A model generated the notes under the pieces. The model was not told the DNA's origin and did no database searches. It saw only the letters and a list, made by a program, of their open reading frames with translations. Below, piece by piece: positions 32,801 to 44,600 of a stretch of 64,000 bases of DNA. Within the stretch, counting starts at the first letter, position 1, and every line of letters begins with the position of its first letter. Source of the stretch: Earliella scabrosa (Eukaryota; Basidiomycota; Agaricomycetes; Polyporales; Polyporaceae); assembly GCA_022605405.1 (NCBI GenBank), contig JABYQQ010000013.1, positions 744,001 to 808,000 on the forward strand. The letters run 5' to 3'. The translations under genes and the position numbers were made by a program.

Positions 32801-33574
32801 GCTGCAAAGCTCACGGAGCAAAAGACTGGTCAATCGCTGAAGGGTTTGGAGCTTCCGCCTGACGCCGGGACGAACGGTCATGCGAAGAAGGATGAGGAGC
32901 CGCCAGCCGTTGTCGAGCCACCTGCTGCTATTAGCCAACACTTTGACGGTAGGTCGCAGACTATAGTCTGTCGGTCTTGTCTCCTTAACTCTTGTGTTAC
33001 AGATCTCCTCCAACGCTCCAAGGATTTGCTTGCGGCCAAGGCTCTGCCGTTCGAGTTGCTACACGTCGTTACTCTTGCGCAAGAGGTCTGTGGGTAGCAT
33101 TCAACTCTCAAGCTCGAACTTAACCCTTCATTAGGCGTTCCTACTGTTCACTATTGAGACGACGCGATTCAGAACACCTGCGGTCCTGAAACAGAACAAG
33201 CTTGGAGGGGTATGTGTTTCCTTCCGATCTATACAACCATGAGGCTGACGTTGCGTGTAGCTCTCACAGCACATCAAGGATATCCGTGCGAAGGCGCTGG
33301 CTGTGTTGACAGAGATTTCCAACGCCTTGGTGAGCAAAGCTGAATCTGAAGCTACCGCAGAGGGTCGCAAAGCCATCGTGGACGCCTGCAAGCCCATCCT
33401 TCATGATTCGGGGGTACGTATCTATCTGTCGCGTCATGGGTTGCATTATTGACGTGAGCGCAGCTCGATCACGACTTTGTTCTCAACGTCGCGAAGAAGA
33501 TCACCGATTCGCGGAAACAGATCTATGACGGTTTGGGTAAGGGCATGGCGAAAGTGTGCAAAACTCATGCGTGA
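29839..33574 (+). CDS. NAA25: NatB N-terminal acetyltransferase auxiliary subunit (NAA25/MDM20)
   Basis: This multi-exon gene encodes about 930 aa of mostly TPR-like helical repeats. ATG 29839 gives MDRQIRPIY, joined across a 73-nt intron with a weak GTCGGC donor to EALDTGSNKSAIVACNKVLK, KHPNNLLVKALKALAFVRSQ and VEEALLLCDEVLA, the tetratricopeptide start typical of NAA25. Later blocks include SWTSVLEKQTAA, LRYNLTESQLSVEAETQRAV, GLLGAPSLALEHYRSINVKQ-like repeats and FILFEDCLDNSLQRDLIKME. The C-terminus is Lys/Ala-rich helical (KIYIKAFQLASDLDD, KKITDSRKQIYDGLGKGMAK), ending at TGA 33572-33574. With NAA20 it forms NatB, which acetylates nascent Met-Asp, Met-Glu and Met-Asn termini. Yeast mdm20 mutants have actin and mitochondrial inheritance defects. 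Confidence 0.92.
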
Positions 33575-33962
33575 TGACATACGGCCATATGGGACTGCGG
33601 GACGACGGACTCACGACTTGTAGACGACATGATATAGCATGCACATCACCACTCAGCATCACAGTAACACAACAATCTATAATTGCAATACATCTAGTCC
33701 CTTGTACCAATTCATGCGTATGCATGCCTCTCCGTTGCAAGTACCTATACTTATCTGCCTGAGGCCTCTTGCGCTGCCAATGATTGTGATTGTGTGACGG
33801 CCGCGTGTATTACATAAGTCTGACGCGTCGCGTCACGTCACGTCCGAGGCTTCGCGTCCGTGGCAAGACGCGTCTCGTCCTCAGCATCCATCACCTTCCT
33901 CTTTCCTCCACTCTTCCAGCTCTTGATCACTTCCCTTCGCCCTTCGTACATCTTAACCGGCA
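33575..33962. promoter_or_regulatory. RPA2 promoter with two MluI cell-cycle boxes
   Basis: This is the spacer between the NAA25 stop and RPA2 start. Two ACGCGT boxes (33823-33828 and 33868-33873) lie 135 and 90 bp upstream of the RPA2 ATG. They sit within a CpG-rich tract that also holds a CGTCACGTCACGTC repeat. In yeasts such paired MCBs confer MBF-dependent G1/S transcription of replication genes, including RPA subunits. The motif is seen; the function is inferred. Confidence 0.5.
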
Positions 33963-35143
33963 ATGAGCGGATGTAAGTGAGCCTAGACCTCTCGTATCCA
34001 AGATGTAGCCCAACACACTTCTGATATTAGTCGGCGACAACAACCCCTATTACGGCGGTGGTGGAGGTTACCTTTCTCAAGGTTCGCCTTATGGGAGTGG
34101 AGGTGGAAGTCCGGGAGGAAGTGCGCGCGTAAGTCGCACTGGTTTTTTGCCGTGTTCTCCTAATGACAGGAATGGACTGAGCAGCAAGCCACCACTCATT
34201 CCATCCGGCCCGTAACTTTGAAGATGCTACTCGAAGCCACCCAAGAGCACTCCGATGCAGTGTGGAAGATTGGAGACGTCGAAGTTGGCCAGGTGGGCAT
34301 GTACTGTTGGTGTATCTCCCACTGTGATTCACGTGAGGCAAGATCATGGTTGTGGCGCAAGTTCTATCTGTACAACCGCAGACGACAAATGTGGTGTACA
34401 TGTTGAACGACGGAACCGCTGGCTACGAGGCCCGACAATGGGTGGATCCTAACAACGAAGAAGAGGGTGGGAAGCGGGAAATCAGGTACCGAAACCACTG
34501 TTCCGTCCTGTCCACTTCATCTCACAGACCCCCAGCGAGAACACGTATGTTCGGGTCCTAGGATCACTCAAGATGTTCGGACAAAAGCGATATATCACAG
34601 CAACGCATATTCGCCAAATACCTCCAGAGCGAACCGCAGATGAGGTATTCTACCACATTGCGGAGACAGCCATGACCGCCCTCATCTTCGAACGGGGCCC
34701 TGTGAGTATTAACCTATGTTCCTTTACCCACCTTTTCTCATCATTATGCAGCCTCCCCGACCAAGTGAAGGCGCAGTGCCACACCGCACGAGCGAGGTCA
34801 AAAGCGCGGGCCCTTCGGCGTCTGCCTACACCACACAAGCACACAATCCTACTGCGAACACGAATCAATATGCGAATCTACCTCCACTCGAACGGCAGAT
34901 TGTCACCTTCATGCGCTCGCAACCTCCAAACGAGGAAGGCATCCATGTCGCTGCAATAGCAAGACATGTAGCGAGCGTCGGCTCAGCGGGAGACGCTCAC
35001 GGTATCAGGTACTTAATCTCGCCTACCATGGTGCAGTCTGTCATCACTAATAATCCTCAAACAGTGCGGCTCTGGATAGACTCATGGACGATGGTCTTGT
35101 CTATACCACGATTGACGAGTCCCACTTCGCGGTATCTGAGTAG
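33963..35143 (+). CDS. RPA2: Replication protein A 32-kDa subunit (RPA2)
   Basis: This multi-exon gene encodes about 280 aa. A tiny first exon (MSGF, ATG 33963) joins to GDNNPYYGGGGGYLSQGSPY, the Gly/Ser-rich N-terminus that is phosphorylated in other RPA2 proteins. An OB fold follows: IRPVTLKMLLEATQEHSDAV, IMVVAQVLSVQPQTTNVVYM, DGTAGYEARQWVD, NTYVRVLGSLKMFGQKRYIT and HIRQIPPERTADEVFYHIAE, as in RPA32. A linker (PPRPSEGAVPHRTSEVKSAG) leads to a winged-helix domain (LPPLERQIVTFMRSQPPNEE, IHVAAIARHVA, LDRLMDDGLVYTTIDESHFA). The stop is TAG 35141-35143. It is the middle subunit of the trimeric ssDNA-binding complex used in replication, repair and checkpoint signalling. Confidence 0.95.
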
Positions 35144-35472
35144 GCAGTCGAACACCGGAAGTGATATTCGTTGTCATATTATCTGTCTTGCAATGTCGTG
35201 TGCATGATCTGGCTTCATGATTCGAATCACTCATCGACGTCCGTAAGAATTGTTGCTTTGCAGGAGTTTGTGTACCAAAACGTAGCAGATCTATCAACCA
35301 GATCTCATTGACAAGTTGTCAAGCGTGCGTGTGCCCTGCCATCGATAGCGCCGTGCTTCTCCTTTACCGCAGTTCGATCTGCAACGCTGCAGCCTGCCTG
35401 CCGAGCGACTATTTAGCCCCAGCTCATCCAGTCCTGGTGGCAACGCAACAGTCACTACTACTACTATACATC
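35144..35472. other. Intergenic between RPA2 and its paralogue
   Basis: A 329-bp spacer. No ACGCGT box like those upstream of RPA2 was found. It presumably contains the RPA2 terminator and the promoter of the paralogue. Confidence 0.35.
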
Positions 35473-36923
35473 ATGCCGAGTGTGGTCAGTGTTCGCCTTT
35501 GCTCGCCGTGAACATTGCCTAGTACTAGGCTGACGTCATGTGCTCTCCAGCTAGATACTACACCGAGTGTTCGACCAGTCACAATTCGTCAGCTGTTGGA
35601 AGCAACGAGGCCATATTCCGACGCTCCCTTCAGCATTGATAGCGCAGTGGTCGATCATGTTTGTTTCCATCGTCCCAGATCGACGCGCGCCACTCATATT
35701 CAACTCCTAGGTATCGATCGTTGCGCACGTAATCACCGTTCGTACCTACGACTCGTGCGTCGTCTTCACTCTCGAGGATGGCACCAGCCGTGGGCAGATC
35801 GCGGCTCGACAATGGCGGTCGGACATTGTAGACCCGCTACCCGATGATGACAGTGGACTGTACGTGCACGTCGTCGGACAGTTAGACCAGAAGGTGTTCA
35901 TGGGTGCGAGGAATGCTCTTAATGTCCGGAGGATCCATCGGGTGACCGACATTGCCGACCAACTGTTCTTCCACCTGATGGAGACTGCCTTTGTGACGCT
36001 CTGCCATGAACGTGGACCACCGGTATGTTCGACATCATGATGCTTACTGCTTCTCATGAAAGCTGAGGTGGACGTGGACTGATGCTTTGATAGCCCGCGT
36101 CTGCGTTGGCTAGTGCTGGTCCTCGTCATCTCAGCAACGAGCCGAAGCAGTCCGGCACCTCCATGTCTCCTCCCACGACGCCAGCACGGGCAACCGCTCG
36201 TCGCAACGGCCAGCCATCCAGCGTTCCGACCACTCCCGATGCATCTATGTCCGCATCCCCTTTGGAACGATCTAGCCAGGCCAGCTCCTCGCTGATACCA
36301 CGCCAGATTACGCCAAGTACGCCAACCCAACAGACGAACAGGGCCCCTGTGCTCCAATCGCCTGTACCGACCACGCCTATCGGACGGTCAATCCTGACAA
36401 CCCCGCTACGGGCCCCACGAAGCCCCGCACGCGAGCCGAGTCCTGAGGTCCCTGTAGAGGAAGAGCGACGGACAAGCCCGGTAGCCCCAAAACCACCGCC
36501 GGTAGCAGCCTCCGCACCCTCGACTCCCCTCAGAACATCGGGTGAGCAGCAGCCCATATTTTTGATCACGACTGGTTGAATAGCTCTGCGTCGCCGATCC
36601 AGCTCGACGCCAGTCTGGAATCAAGCGAGATCCCTACGCCAACCTCACGGCGCTGCAGCGGGCAATATTGCTGCAGATTCTGAATGCCCAACCTTCCAAT
36701 GAGGGTGCTAGTGTGTTCTCCATCGTCAGAGGGGTTAGTCATCACAATGTGACGGCGGACCAGATAGGGTGTGTGGCTAGTATCTTGTGTTCAGCGCGGG
36801 GAAACTTCATGAATACGGCACAGGGATGCTCTGGACTTCCTGGCCGACAAGGAATACATCGAGAACACCATCGACTCATCTCACTATGCAATCAAGACTA
36901 GTCACTATCCCCGGAGCCCGTAA
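35473..36923 (+). CDS. Divergent tandem RPA2 paralogue (RPA32-like, long S/T-P linker)
   Basis: The short first exon MPSV (ATG 35473) joins LDTTPSVRPVTIRQLLEATR, then an OB fold (VSIVAHVITVRTYDSCVVFT, LEDGTSRGQIAARQW, YVHVVGQLDQKVFMGARNAL, IHRVTDIADQLFFHLMETAF). It ends in a winged helix (ALQRAILLQILNAQPSNEG, DALDFLADKEYIENTIDSSH) at TAA 36921-36923. Introns fall at the same places as in RPA2: after the QLLEATRPYSD block and directly after ERGPP. Compared with RPA2, the Gly/Ser-rich N-terminal phospho-tail is nearly gone. The linker between the two folds is expanded to about 150 residues with 13 Ser/Thr-Pro sites (for example TSMSPPTTPARA, ITPSTPTQQ, LTTPLRAPRSPAREPSPE). It is probably a tandem duplicate with a specialised role; meiosis or damage-specific RPA is a guess. 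Confidence 0.85.
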
Positions 36924-37111
36924 AGTAGACAGATGTTGCATCTGCCCCACCCACCATCGTCGGGGGATATTCCTGCTACTGACTAGCCTCTACTCCTCAA
37001 GGACAGCAGTGTCATGCCTGTTGCGCTGTACAGAATACATTGTAACACCATTGATCTGGATACGATAATAGTACAAAGAAAACCTATGTGACGGCGTCAG
37101 CTAGATCATCC

Positions 37112-38219
37112 CTACGAATGGTCAGGGTCGCCATTAGTCCCACCATCAAGGGGAACGTAAGCAGGCTGGGCGTTGAGGAACTTGGATAGGTCGTAAGCTA
37201 TCCAGTCGTGCATCTTCGTGGATGGGTGCAGATTGTCTACCCAGATGTCGCCTCCCGCACGGGCGACGTGCTCCGGAGCGAACCCGTGGGCCACGGGGTC
37301 GTCCAAGACACGTGTGAAGGTATCCCAAGAGGAGAAGTAGAGTGTGGTCACGTCTGCGTGAGCTTCAGCGAACTTCGCAATGCGGTCTCGCAAGGCCGTG
37401 TTCCAGACATCGTAAACTTGACGAAATTCGGGATCCAGATTTGCAAAAGCTACGCCTGTGTCATTCCGAGGGTCAGATCAAGGGTCGCGGTGATAGACTG
37501 TCGGTAAGTACACACCCACGGGCGTCCGATGTATTGGTGGGACGTCGATGAAGAGGAAGTTGCGAGCACCGGTGTGGTAGAGACTCTCCTGTTCAACAAA
37601 CAGCTCGTCAACCGCTGCAGGGACGCCGCTGGAGTCCAAGTGTCTTTCGGGGGTCGTTGAGTACGGCGCGGAACGTCCACGTGCGAACGTTGCTCACCCG
37701 CAATCGTTGATACCAATCCAGGTGACTGATTGGAAGAGGAAGAGGGCATGAGAATACTGTGATTACGGAGGAAGAGTGGAAGTGTTACCAAATAACGTGT
37801 CCTCAGCGCTCCAGGGGGCCCAGGAAGGCTTCTCGCCGACGCGCGGCAGAAAATTCACCTGGACTTGCTTCCGGACACCACCGACGGTGTCGCCGCCGAT
37901 GGCGTAGTCGTAGACGAGAAGGCGTGTGTATGGACTGTGCTCTGTGATCAGGTAGCCGACCCAGTTCGGCATGGCGGGTTCAGCCCAGGTCACGCCGGGA
38001 AACTCGATGCCGAGGGGTATCTCGTCGGTGGGGATGGAGGACTCCTTGGTGTAGTCATAGCCGACATCCGAGTAGGAATCGCCACTACATGCAGAGACGG
38101 GGCGCTGGGTTAAGAAAAGAGACGGGCGACATCCGCTGAGATCCATACAAGATCACCAAGTGTCTGAGGCCGGCATAACCGCGCCAACTTGGGCCGATCA
38201 CGTTCAGGTCTGCAGCCAT
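37112..38219 (-). CDS. SGNH/GDSL hydrolase, carbohydrate esterase family 16-like
   Basis: Multi-exon, about 320 aa. ATG at 38219 gives MAADLNVIGPSWRGYAGLRH, spliced at a GTATGG donor to LVIFGDSYSDVGYD. This is GDS(Y) block I with nucleophile Ser27. Further blocks are MPNWVGYLI, LLVYDYAIGGDTVGG, TWIGINDCG (block III with the oxyanion Asn) and DNLHPSTKMHDWIAYDLSKF (block V, D-x-x-H catalytic pair). The layout matches fungal CE16-type acetylesterases that remove acetyl groups from xylo-oligomers. No signal peptide is visible at the chosen start, so it may be intracellular, or a short upstream exon may be missing. It is transcribed divergently from ATG2. The exon joins near 37.4-37.7 kb are the least certain part. 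Confidence 0.8.
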
Positions 38220-38628
38220 GGGAGTGAGCTGCTCGTTTGTCTCTGGTCGCTGTGCGGGCGGCGGGGGGTGTGCTGCCTGCAGGATGCGGGCAAGAGAAGA
38301 GTAAGTCCTAGGCTAGACTCCAGTGCAACGCTCGACTGTCGCGGACACTTTGTGGCTTTGCGCCTGCCCGATACATCGTCGATCGGATCTGCCCACGTGA
38401 GGTGCGCAATGCGCCTCTGCCCTCGCTGCAGCCCTCCGCGTCGTCCTCCGTCCGTGTCCCCGACCGCGTCTCCATCGCCAGCTCTCTCCTCCGCACCGCT
38501 CACATCCATGCCGGCACGACCTTGATCACGACCACGCTCTCCCCGCTTTCTCTTGCTTTCCACGACACGCACGCATCACTCACTGTATTCTGTACTCCGA
38601 CAATCCCGGGACTCTTGCTGCTACAATC
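38220..38628. promoter_or_regulatory. Divergent intergenic region, esterase and ATG2
   Basis: A 409-bp bidirectional spacer, C/T-rich on the ATG2 side just before the start codon. No specific site is recognised. Confidence 0.3.
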
Positions 38629-41600
38629 ATGTTTCCGTCATTCTCATGGCTTCCCTCACTCCCCTCCATCGACTTCACGCTCCCGTCCAGTATACAGAAG
38701 CGTTTCATTTCGTTTGCTCTCCGACAATCTCTTGGACATCTCCTCAAGCCCGGGCAGCTGGATGTGCAGCAGGTGGACTCCCAGATTGGTTCAGGTTATG
38801 TGCAGGTCCGCGACCTCGAGCTCAACAATGAGGTCAGTCGTCACCACCTGTGATGTATGCCAAAGCTATACTGAGGTTGCAGGCCATCAACGCGATGATC
38901 TCCGGCTTGCCAATCCGGTTGCACGATGGTTCCGTAGGCAAAGTGACCGCGCGCATACCATGGCCCAATCCGCTCACCTCCTCTGTGGGCCTGTCCCTCG
39001 AGTCCCTGCATCTTACATTCTATCTTGAGCCCTCAGTTGCTCCTCCCTCCCAGCGGGCCTTTGCCGACAACCTCGCCGAGTCCGTCGCCTCCGTAGCCGA
39101 GACCTTCATTCATGAAGAACTCACTCCCAATGAGGAAGCCACTCTACGAGAATCCATACATCCTGACCATTCAAGTTCATCAACGTTCGATGACCATGTT
39201 CCTGGTGGATTAGATCCGTTTATCTCAGAGGACGAGGTCCACTTTCACGAGGCCGATCCTCCCGGCGTGTCGCTCTTTGCGACACTGATAGAGCGGTTAC
39301 TGGCCCGCTTTCAGTTCGATGCTACAGACACCAGGATAACTATTGTCAATCCGCAGCAAGCAAGCTTCACGCTCATCGTCCCAGAAGTCCGGTATGGTAC
39401 CGAGGCACAAGAGATGGCGACCACAGGAGAGCCGAGCTCTCCATCTGTCGACCCGCGTGCCACTGGGGAAACCAGGAAGGTCACGATCACTGGTGTTACA
39501 GTTACTACTCGGTGTTTACGTCCAGAGAGCCCCAAGCCACTTTCACCCCATAGTCCAGCTGAAGTACAAGCGCCTAGGACTGCGTCACCTAGCACGCCGA
39601 TGTCGGCGGCCCCAGAACGTCTTCATAGGACACCTTCCCCCGAACTGCCACTACCCGAATTAGCATCGCCGCAGTCGTCTCCAGAGATTGCGATTCATCA
39701 TGCCGACTTCGAGCCCTCATCACCATACTCAGATTCATCGGACATGGATGAAGACACTCAACTACTCATGTCACAGTCCATTGCCGCGCTTCCGCCACGA
39801 CCTGTGTCTCCGGCGAGCTCGGTGGCCAGCAGCATGTATCAAAGTGCCATCTCGATGGACGAGACTGATGTCAAGCTTGATGACATACCCGAAGAGGACT
39901 CTATCCACTCACGCAGTGCAACACCTCCTTGCGAGTCACCCGAACATCTCTCTCCATCTGCAAGCCTTACCGGGAGCGCACTGCAAGAGCATCTCGTGGA
40001 TCCACCCATGGTCGAATCTAGCCCTATCCTCACCACATCGCCTGCTCCTCCACAACCGCAACGCCGCTTGACGGTGCGCTCTTACGAGATCGAGGATGAG
40101 ACAATCCTATCGCTCGGCTCGGAGCCCATAGAGCTGCGACTCACAACCCCTCCCCCGTTCCGCCCAGCTCCGGCTCCTCGGCAGCCCTCCATGCCACCTT
40201 CGTCACACTCGCCAGAGGCTAAGACGACCCGTACCAAGGTAGACACAGCTCAGCTTCGTCAAGATAAGCTGCGTGTCGATCTCAGTATAGGCACGGTTGC
40301 CTTGGCGTTCAGTGCAAGGCAACTGCGCGCTATTATTGACATCGCAGATCTATGGACGTCGCATAGCGTCCCCATTGCGCGGTCCACCGCGCCTCGACAC
40401 ACTGACGCGGCAGGGTCACCTCTTCCCTTTGACGACATCGAAGGAGCCGTACGAATTCGCGGAGTCGTCATCCTTCTGCTCTCTTCAGCACGTTCCTCTG
40501 CAGCCAACCCAGATGATGTGTTAACAGAGTACTTTTCTCGGCCGTTGGTTCCCCCACGCTTGCCAGTGGGGTACACTCGAATACATGTTGAGAACATATC
40601 CAGTTCCCTCTCGATGAAGCGACCGGAACTCGCCAAAGGCAGGCCAACCACGTCGCAACGAGAGTCACCCTCGGTGTCTGTATCATTGTCCATCACAGAG
40701 ATGTCTGCGTTCGCATTCCTCCCGAGGACCGGTCAAGAGATGACGGCATCACCACTCCTCATTACGGACCCACATCTTCCCTCGCAGTATCTTGTTGCGC
40801 ACATGCACCCATCGCCGACCACTACTTCCGAACCCAGTTCATTGCTGCCTACTTTCGATATCATTGACTGGACCGACCCAACGCAGCAAAGCGTCTCAGC
40901 CAAGCTATCGTTGTGGAGGACAAAGCCGCCTCAGCATCCTCCCGCTGCACGATCACCTTCCCGCTCGGGCAACGATGATACTCGCTTCCCATCACCGATC
41001 CCTACAAGTCCACCAAGGAGAGGTGCGGACCTACCCAAACCGTCCAGTCCGCCATCCGCTCGTCCAATCCCGGTTGCATTGCCCTCCTCACCTGGTAGAC
41101 TTGGGCTGGCTGGGTTGTCCTCCTCTCCTGGAAGGGGAATGCAACCGCCATCGAAACCACCTGCACCTGCGTTGTCGGTCAAATTCCGAAGTGCCCGTCC
41201 CAAAGAAGGTCGCGACGCCGCGGAGGTGCACGTCACTTTGGCACCTTTGCACTTCTTCCTCGATACGGGCATGATCCTCGGTCGCAAGGAGGATGGGAAG
41301 AGCGAAGTTCTGAGGTTCGTGGAGGAATTGACTGCGGCATCTTCGCCTCCGCGACCGGACGACCCCGCGGCTCCTGTCTCAGAAGAACATATCTTCGACG
41401 ATCACGATATGGACTATGACGAGCATCCAGGGACGCCCCGTGTGTCCGCGCTGCGTGGACTTCCGGATCATGAGACGGAGCAGGAACGCGAGCGTCGTAG
41501 GTTGGAACAGCTTGTGCTGGAGGACCTTCAGCTCGGTTATGACTATCGCGGTCATGGACAGAGTAGAGTTCAGACGACCCCGACGTCGCGTCGCTCAGGG

Positions 41601-44600
41601 GTAAGTTATACAGTATTGTTCTGGTGATCGTCACTGACGATGATTCTAAAGAGGAGAAAGAGGACGAAAGCACAGGGTCCGGCCATATCGGTAGTCGTCC
41701 CTGCTATCCGCATTCAGATCCGTACGCCACCACCCGCCGATCGTTCGCCGCGCGCAGGGGCGGTTATTGTCGACCTTCACGATCTCCGTCTGTCACCTGG
41801 AGCCGCACCGCAGCAAGAGGTCGTCCGCAACGCCAGGTTCGGTACTGCGGAAGATTTGTATGGTGCGGACGCCCCCAGCCAGTCTCTGGGCCACGACAAT
41901 GTTGTCCTGGGAGCCATATGGAAGCGCATCGTCGTCTCGTACTCTGTCGTCGGGGAAAGCAAGGCTCGCGCTATCCTCTCACTTGGTCCATTGTCTCAAC
42001 GCGATCCCGATCAAGGCGCACAGTTTGGCGTCGGAACACCACCAGCGCGGGAGTCGTCGACCCAGAGTCTTCGACCACAATTGATTGCTAGGAAGAGCCC
42101 TGCCGCGTCGCATTCATCCGCAACTCCCTCTGTCACCTCGACGACTGTGTCAATTGACCTTCCGTCAATCCACGTGGAGCTCTCGAAACCTCTGCTTGAT
42201 GGCCTGCAGCTATGGGCTGATGACCTGACGCAGCTCGCAGAAGCTGCTTTCGCTGAACCGGCGGGCTCAGATACTTCTACCCAGCGAGGAGGCAGCGGGG
42301 ACTCTAGTCTGATAGGCAGTCGATACTTCGCACGGACGAGCACTGTTGGCAGTGGCACTGACAGCGGTGGGACGAGTCTTGCGAACACGATGAGGCCACG
42401 GCAGGAGCAGCGCAGCGAAATCGCTGTCAAGATTGCTGTCACAGAAGGTCCGTACAAAACTTCATCAGTGATCAATAGCGCTAATGAACCGCGTTGTGCA
42501 GCTGTGTTGAGGTTGCTTGTTCCGAGAGGGGAGGGTAGTCAGGCTGTCGTGCGTGCGTTTGACGTCACTGTTTCTGATGTCGATGTGCTGCTCGAGCTCA
42601 AGCCTGAGGGGAAGGTGCGTTGTACCGACAAGCTTAGATCGCTGAATGCGTGGCTGAGGTATCGTCAGGACGAAACCGTCGTGACTGTTGGTATCACGGA
42701 TCTCACAGTGCACGACACGACGCCCTCCGGCAAGAATTGCTTCCTCTCGTTAACAACTCCTCGATCCCTCGTGAGTATCGCATACGCTTCCACCGTGGCG
42801 GTCGGTCTGAATTGCGTTCGCTCAGTCCACCTCGGCTCGTTCCGCGCTCAAGTTACGCTTCACCTCTCTCGTCGTCCCAGAAACCACAGCCAAGGAGTCA
42901 AGGATCCGGCTTACCGTACATGGTATCACATACAACTTCTACCCCGATATCGCATGGGCGACGGATCTGGGTCGCTTCTTCAAAGCGCCTCCTGGGGTCA
43001 GTGGTATCTCTTTGGTGCATTGATAGCAACTCACATCTTCTCTTCAGGCTTTCGAATCAGTCGTGCCGAGTGAGCGTACACGGGTAAACGTGAAGATCAA
43101 TGACACCTCAATACGCTTGTTCGCTCCGACCCACAAGGGTGCGCTACTGCCGTATATCGGGGAACTGGAGTTTTCTACCGTCATCGAGGGCAACTCTCCT
43201 CAAAAGGCGATGAACCTTTCCCTCTCGTCGTTCACGCTGTTGCTTATCGATGAGCTCACGAGTAATGCCGAGGAGTCGGGCACGCCAGCGCGGACATCTG
43301 CGTCCCAAGGAGTCGCATTCTGGAAGGTACGCAATCTAGAATGGATTCCACGAAATGGTGCTCATCTTGTACGGTAGGGTGCAGGATATGCAGTCATAAC
43401 TGAGCTCTCGGATCTTGTACTGTCTTTCAAGCAAGACAGCTCTGTGAAGCCCCCAGACGGCCGAGTGAGTACTCAACCCATGTAATCGCTGATGTGCTCA
43501 CACTGTCTGTAGCTGTTCATCAACAACGGCCACCTGCGCATCCACATGTGCGCAGACACGATGGGAACACTTGGTGCCTTCATTGGAGATCTATCGTCCG
43601 CCTTCAAGAGTCCCAACACCGGGTACGTGATGATCCACTCACTCATTAGTGTTCATAATGGCGTCTGACCATTTTGACCATGATAGGTCTGTTGAGCCTA
43701 AGCGGAAGCGCGAGCCCGCTAACGTCAGCGAGAAGTCAGCATCATCCCGAAGTCTGCTCGGTAAGGATCAATATCCCTGTGCGAAACGGATTTGCTCACA
43801 ATGCATGTCCAGCCTCGCTGGACGAACAAGCGTTCAGAAGATTGCCTGAAGTTGGTGCAGCACCTGACATGATAGAGGATGACCTGCCAACCAACCCCGA
43901 CTACCTCGACGAGCATTTTGGTGCTGCCGCAGGACTGCGCGAGTTCAGTGATGACGAGTTTGAGGAGTCGGATCCCGACAGCCCTTCCGTAGTGCCTGAA
44001 GCGGAACGTCCTCAAGGTGCTACCTCCGCGTATGGTGGCGAGACGGTCAGAATACTCCGACCAGAAGGACTACATATCGTCGAGGACTACTTCGATACGT
44101 TGCCACCTGACCCAGGCGAGGCAGCGAGGTACGTCATTCCCTCCTGTTCTATGTAGAATCGAAAGCTGACAGCCGTGATAGCTTCGGAGACACGACATTC
44201 CAAGTGCGCGTCCAGCAATTCCACGCGACACTGTTGTTGTACGACGGCTATGACTGGGTCCGCACTCGCAAGATCATCGAGGAGAAGGCCAAGGAGATGA
44301 GGCGCAAGTTGGCGAAGATCCGTCAACTCGTGGCGAACGGACAGACTCCTGATCCTAGTGTTGAGGAAACGAATGCGCTCCTCTTCAACTCAGTCTACAT
44401 CGGGTTGGAACATAACGTGGACGAATTGGAGCCGGGCGCTCTCATTGCTGCTATCGACGAGGAGCTCAATGAGGAGTTCGAGACCAACACTCAAAGCTCA
44501 TGGCAGTCTCTCAAGCCTCAGCCACTTGCATCTCCGGGGAGGAGCAACTCTAACATGTCGTCGAGGCACCGAAGGCGTCTCCACCGCTCGAAAGGTCCAA

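Noticed and set aside
35746..36569. Open frames of 203 and 147 codons on the minus strand
   Set aside because: They are antisense to the RPA2 paralogue, whose OB fold, intron positions and winged helix are convincing on the plus strand.
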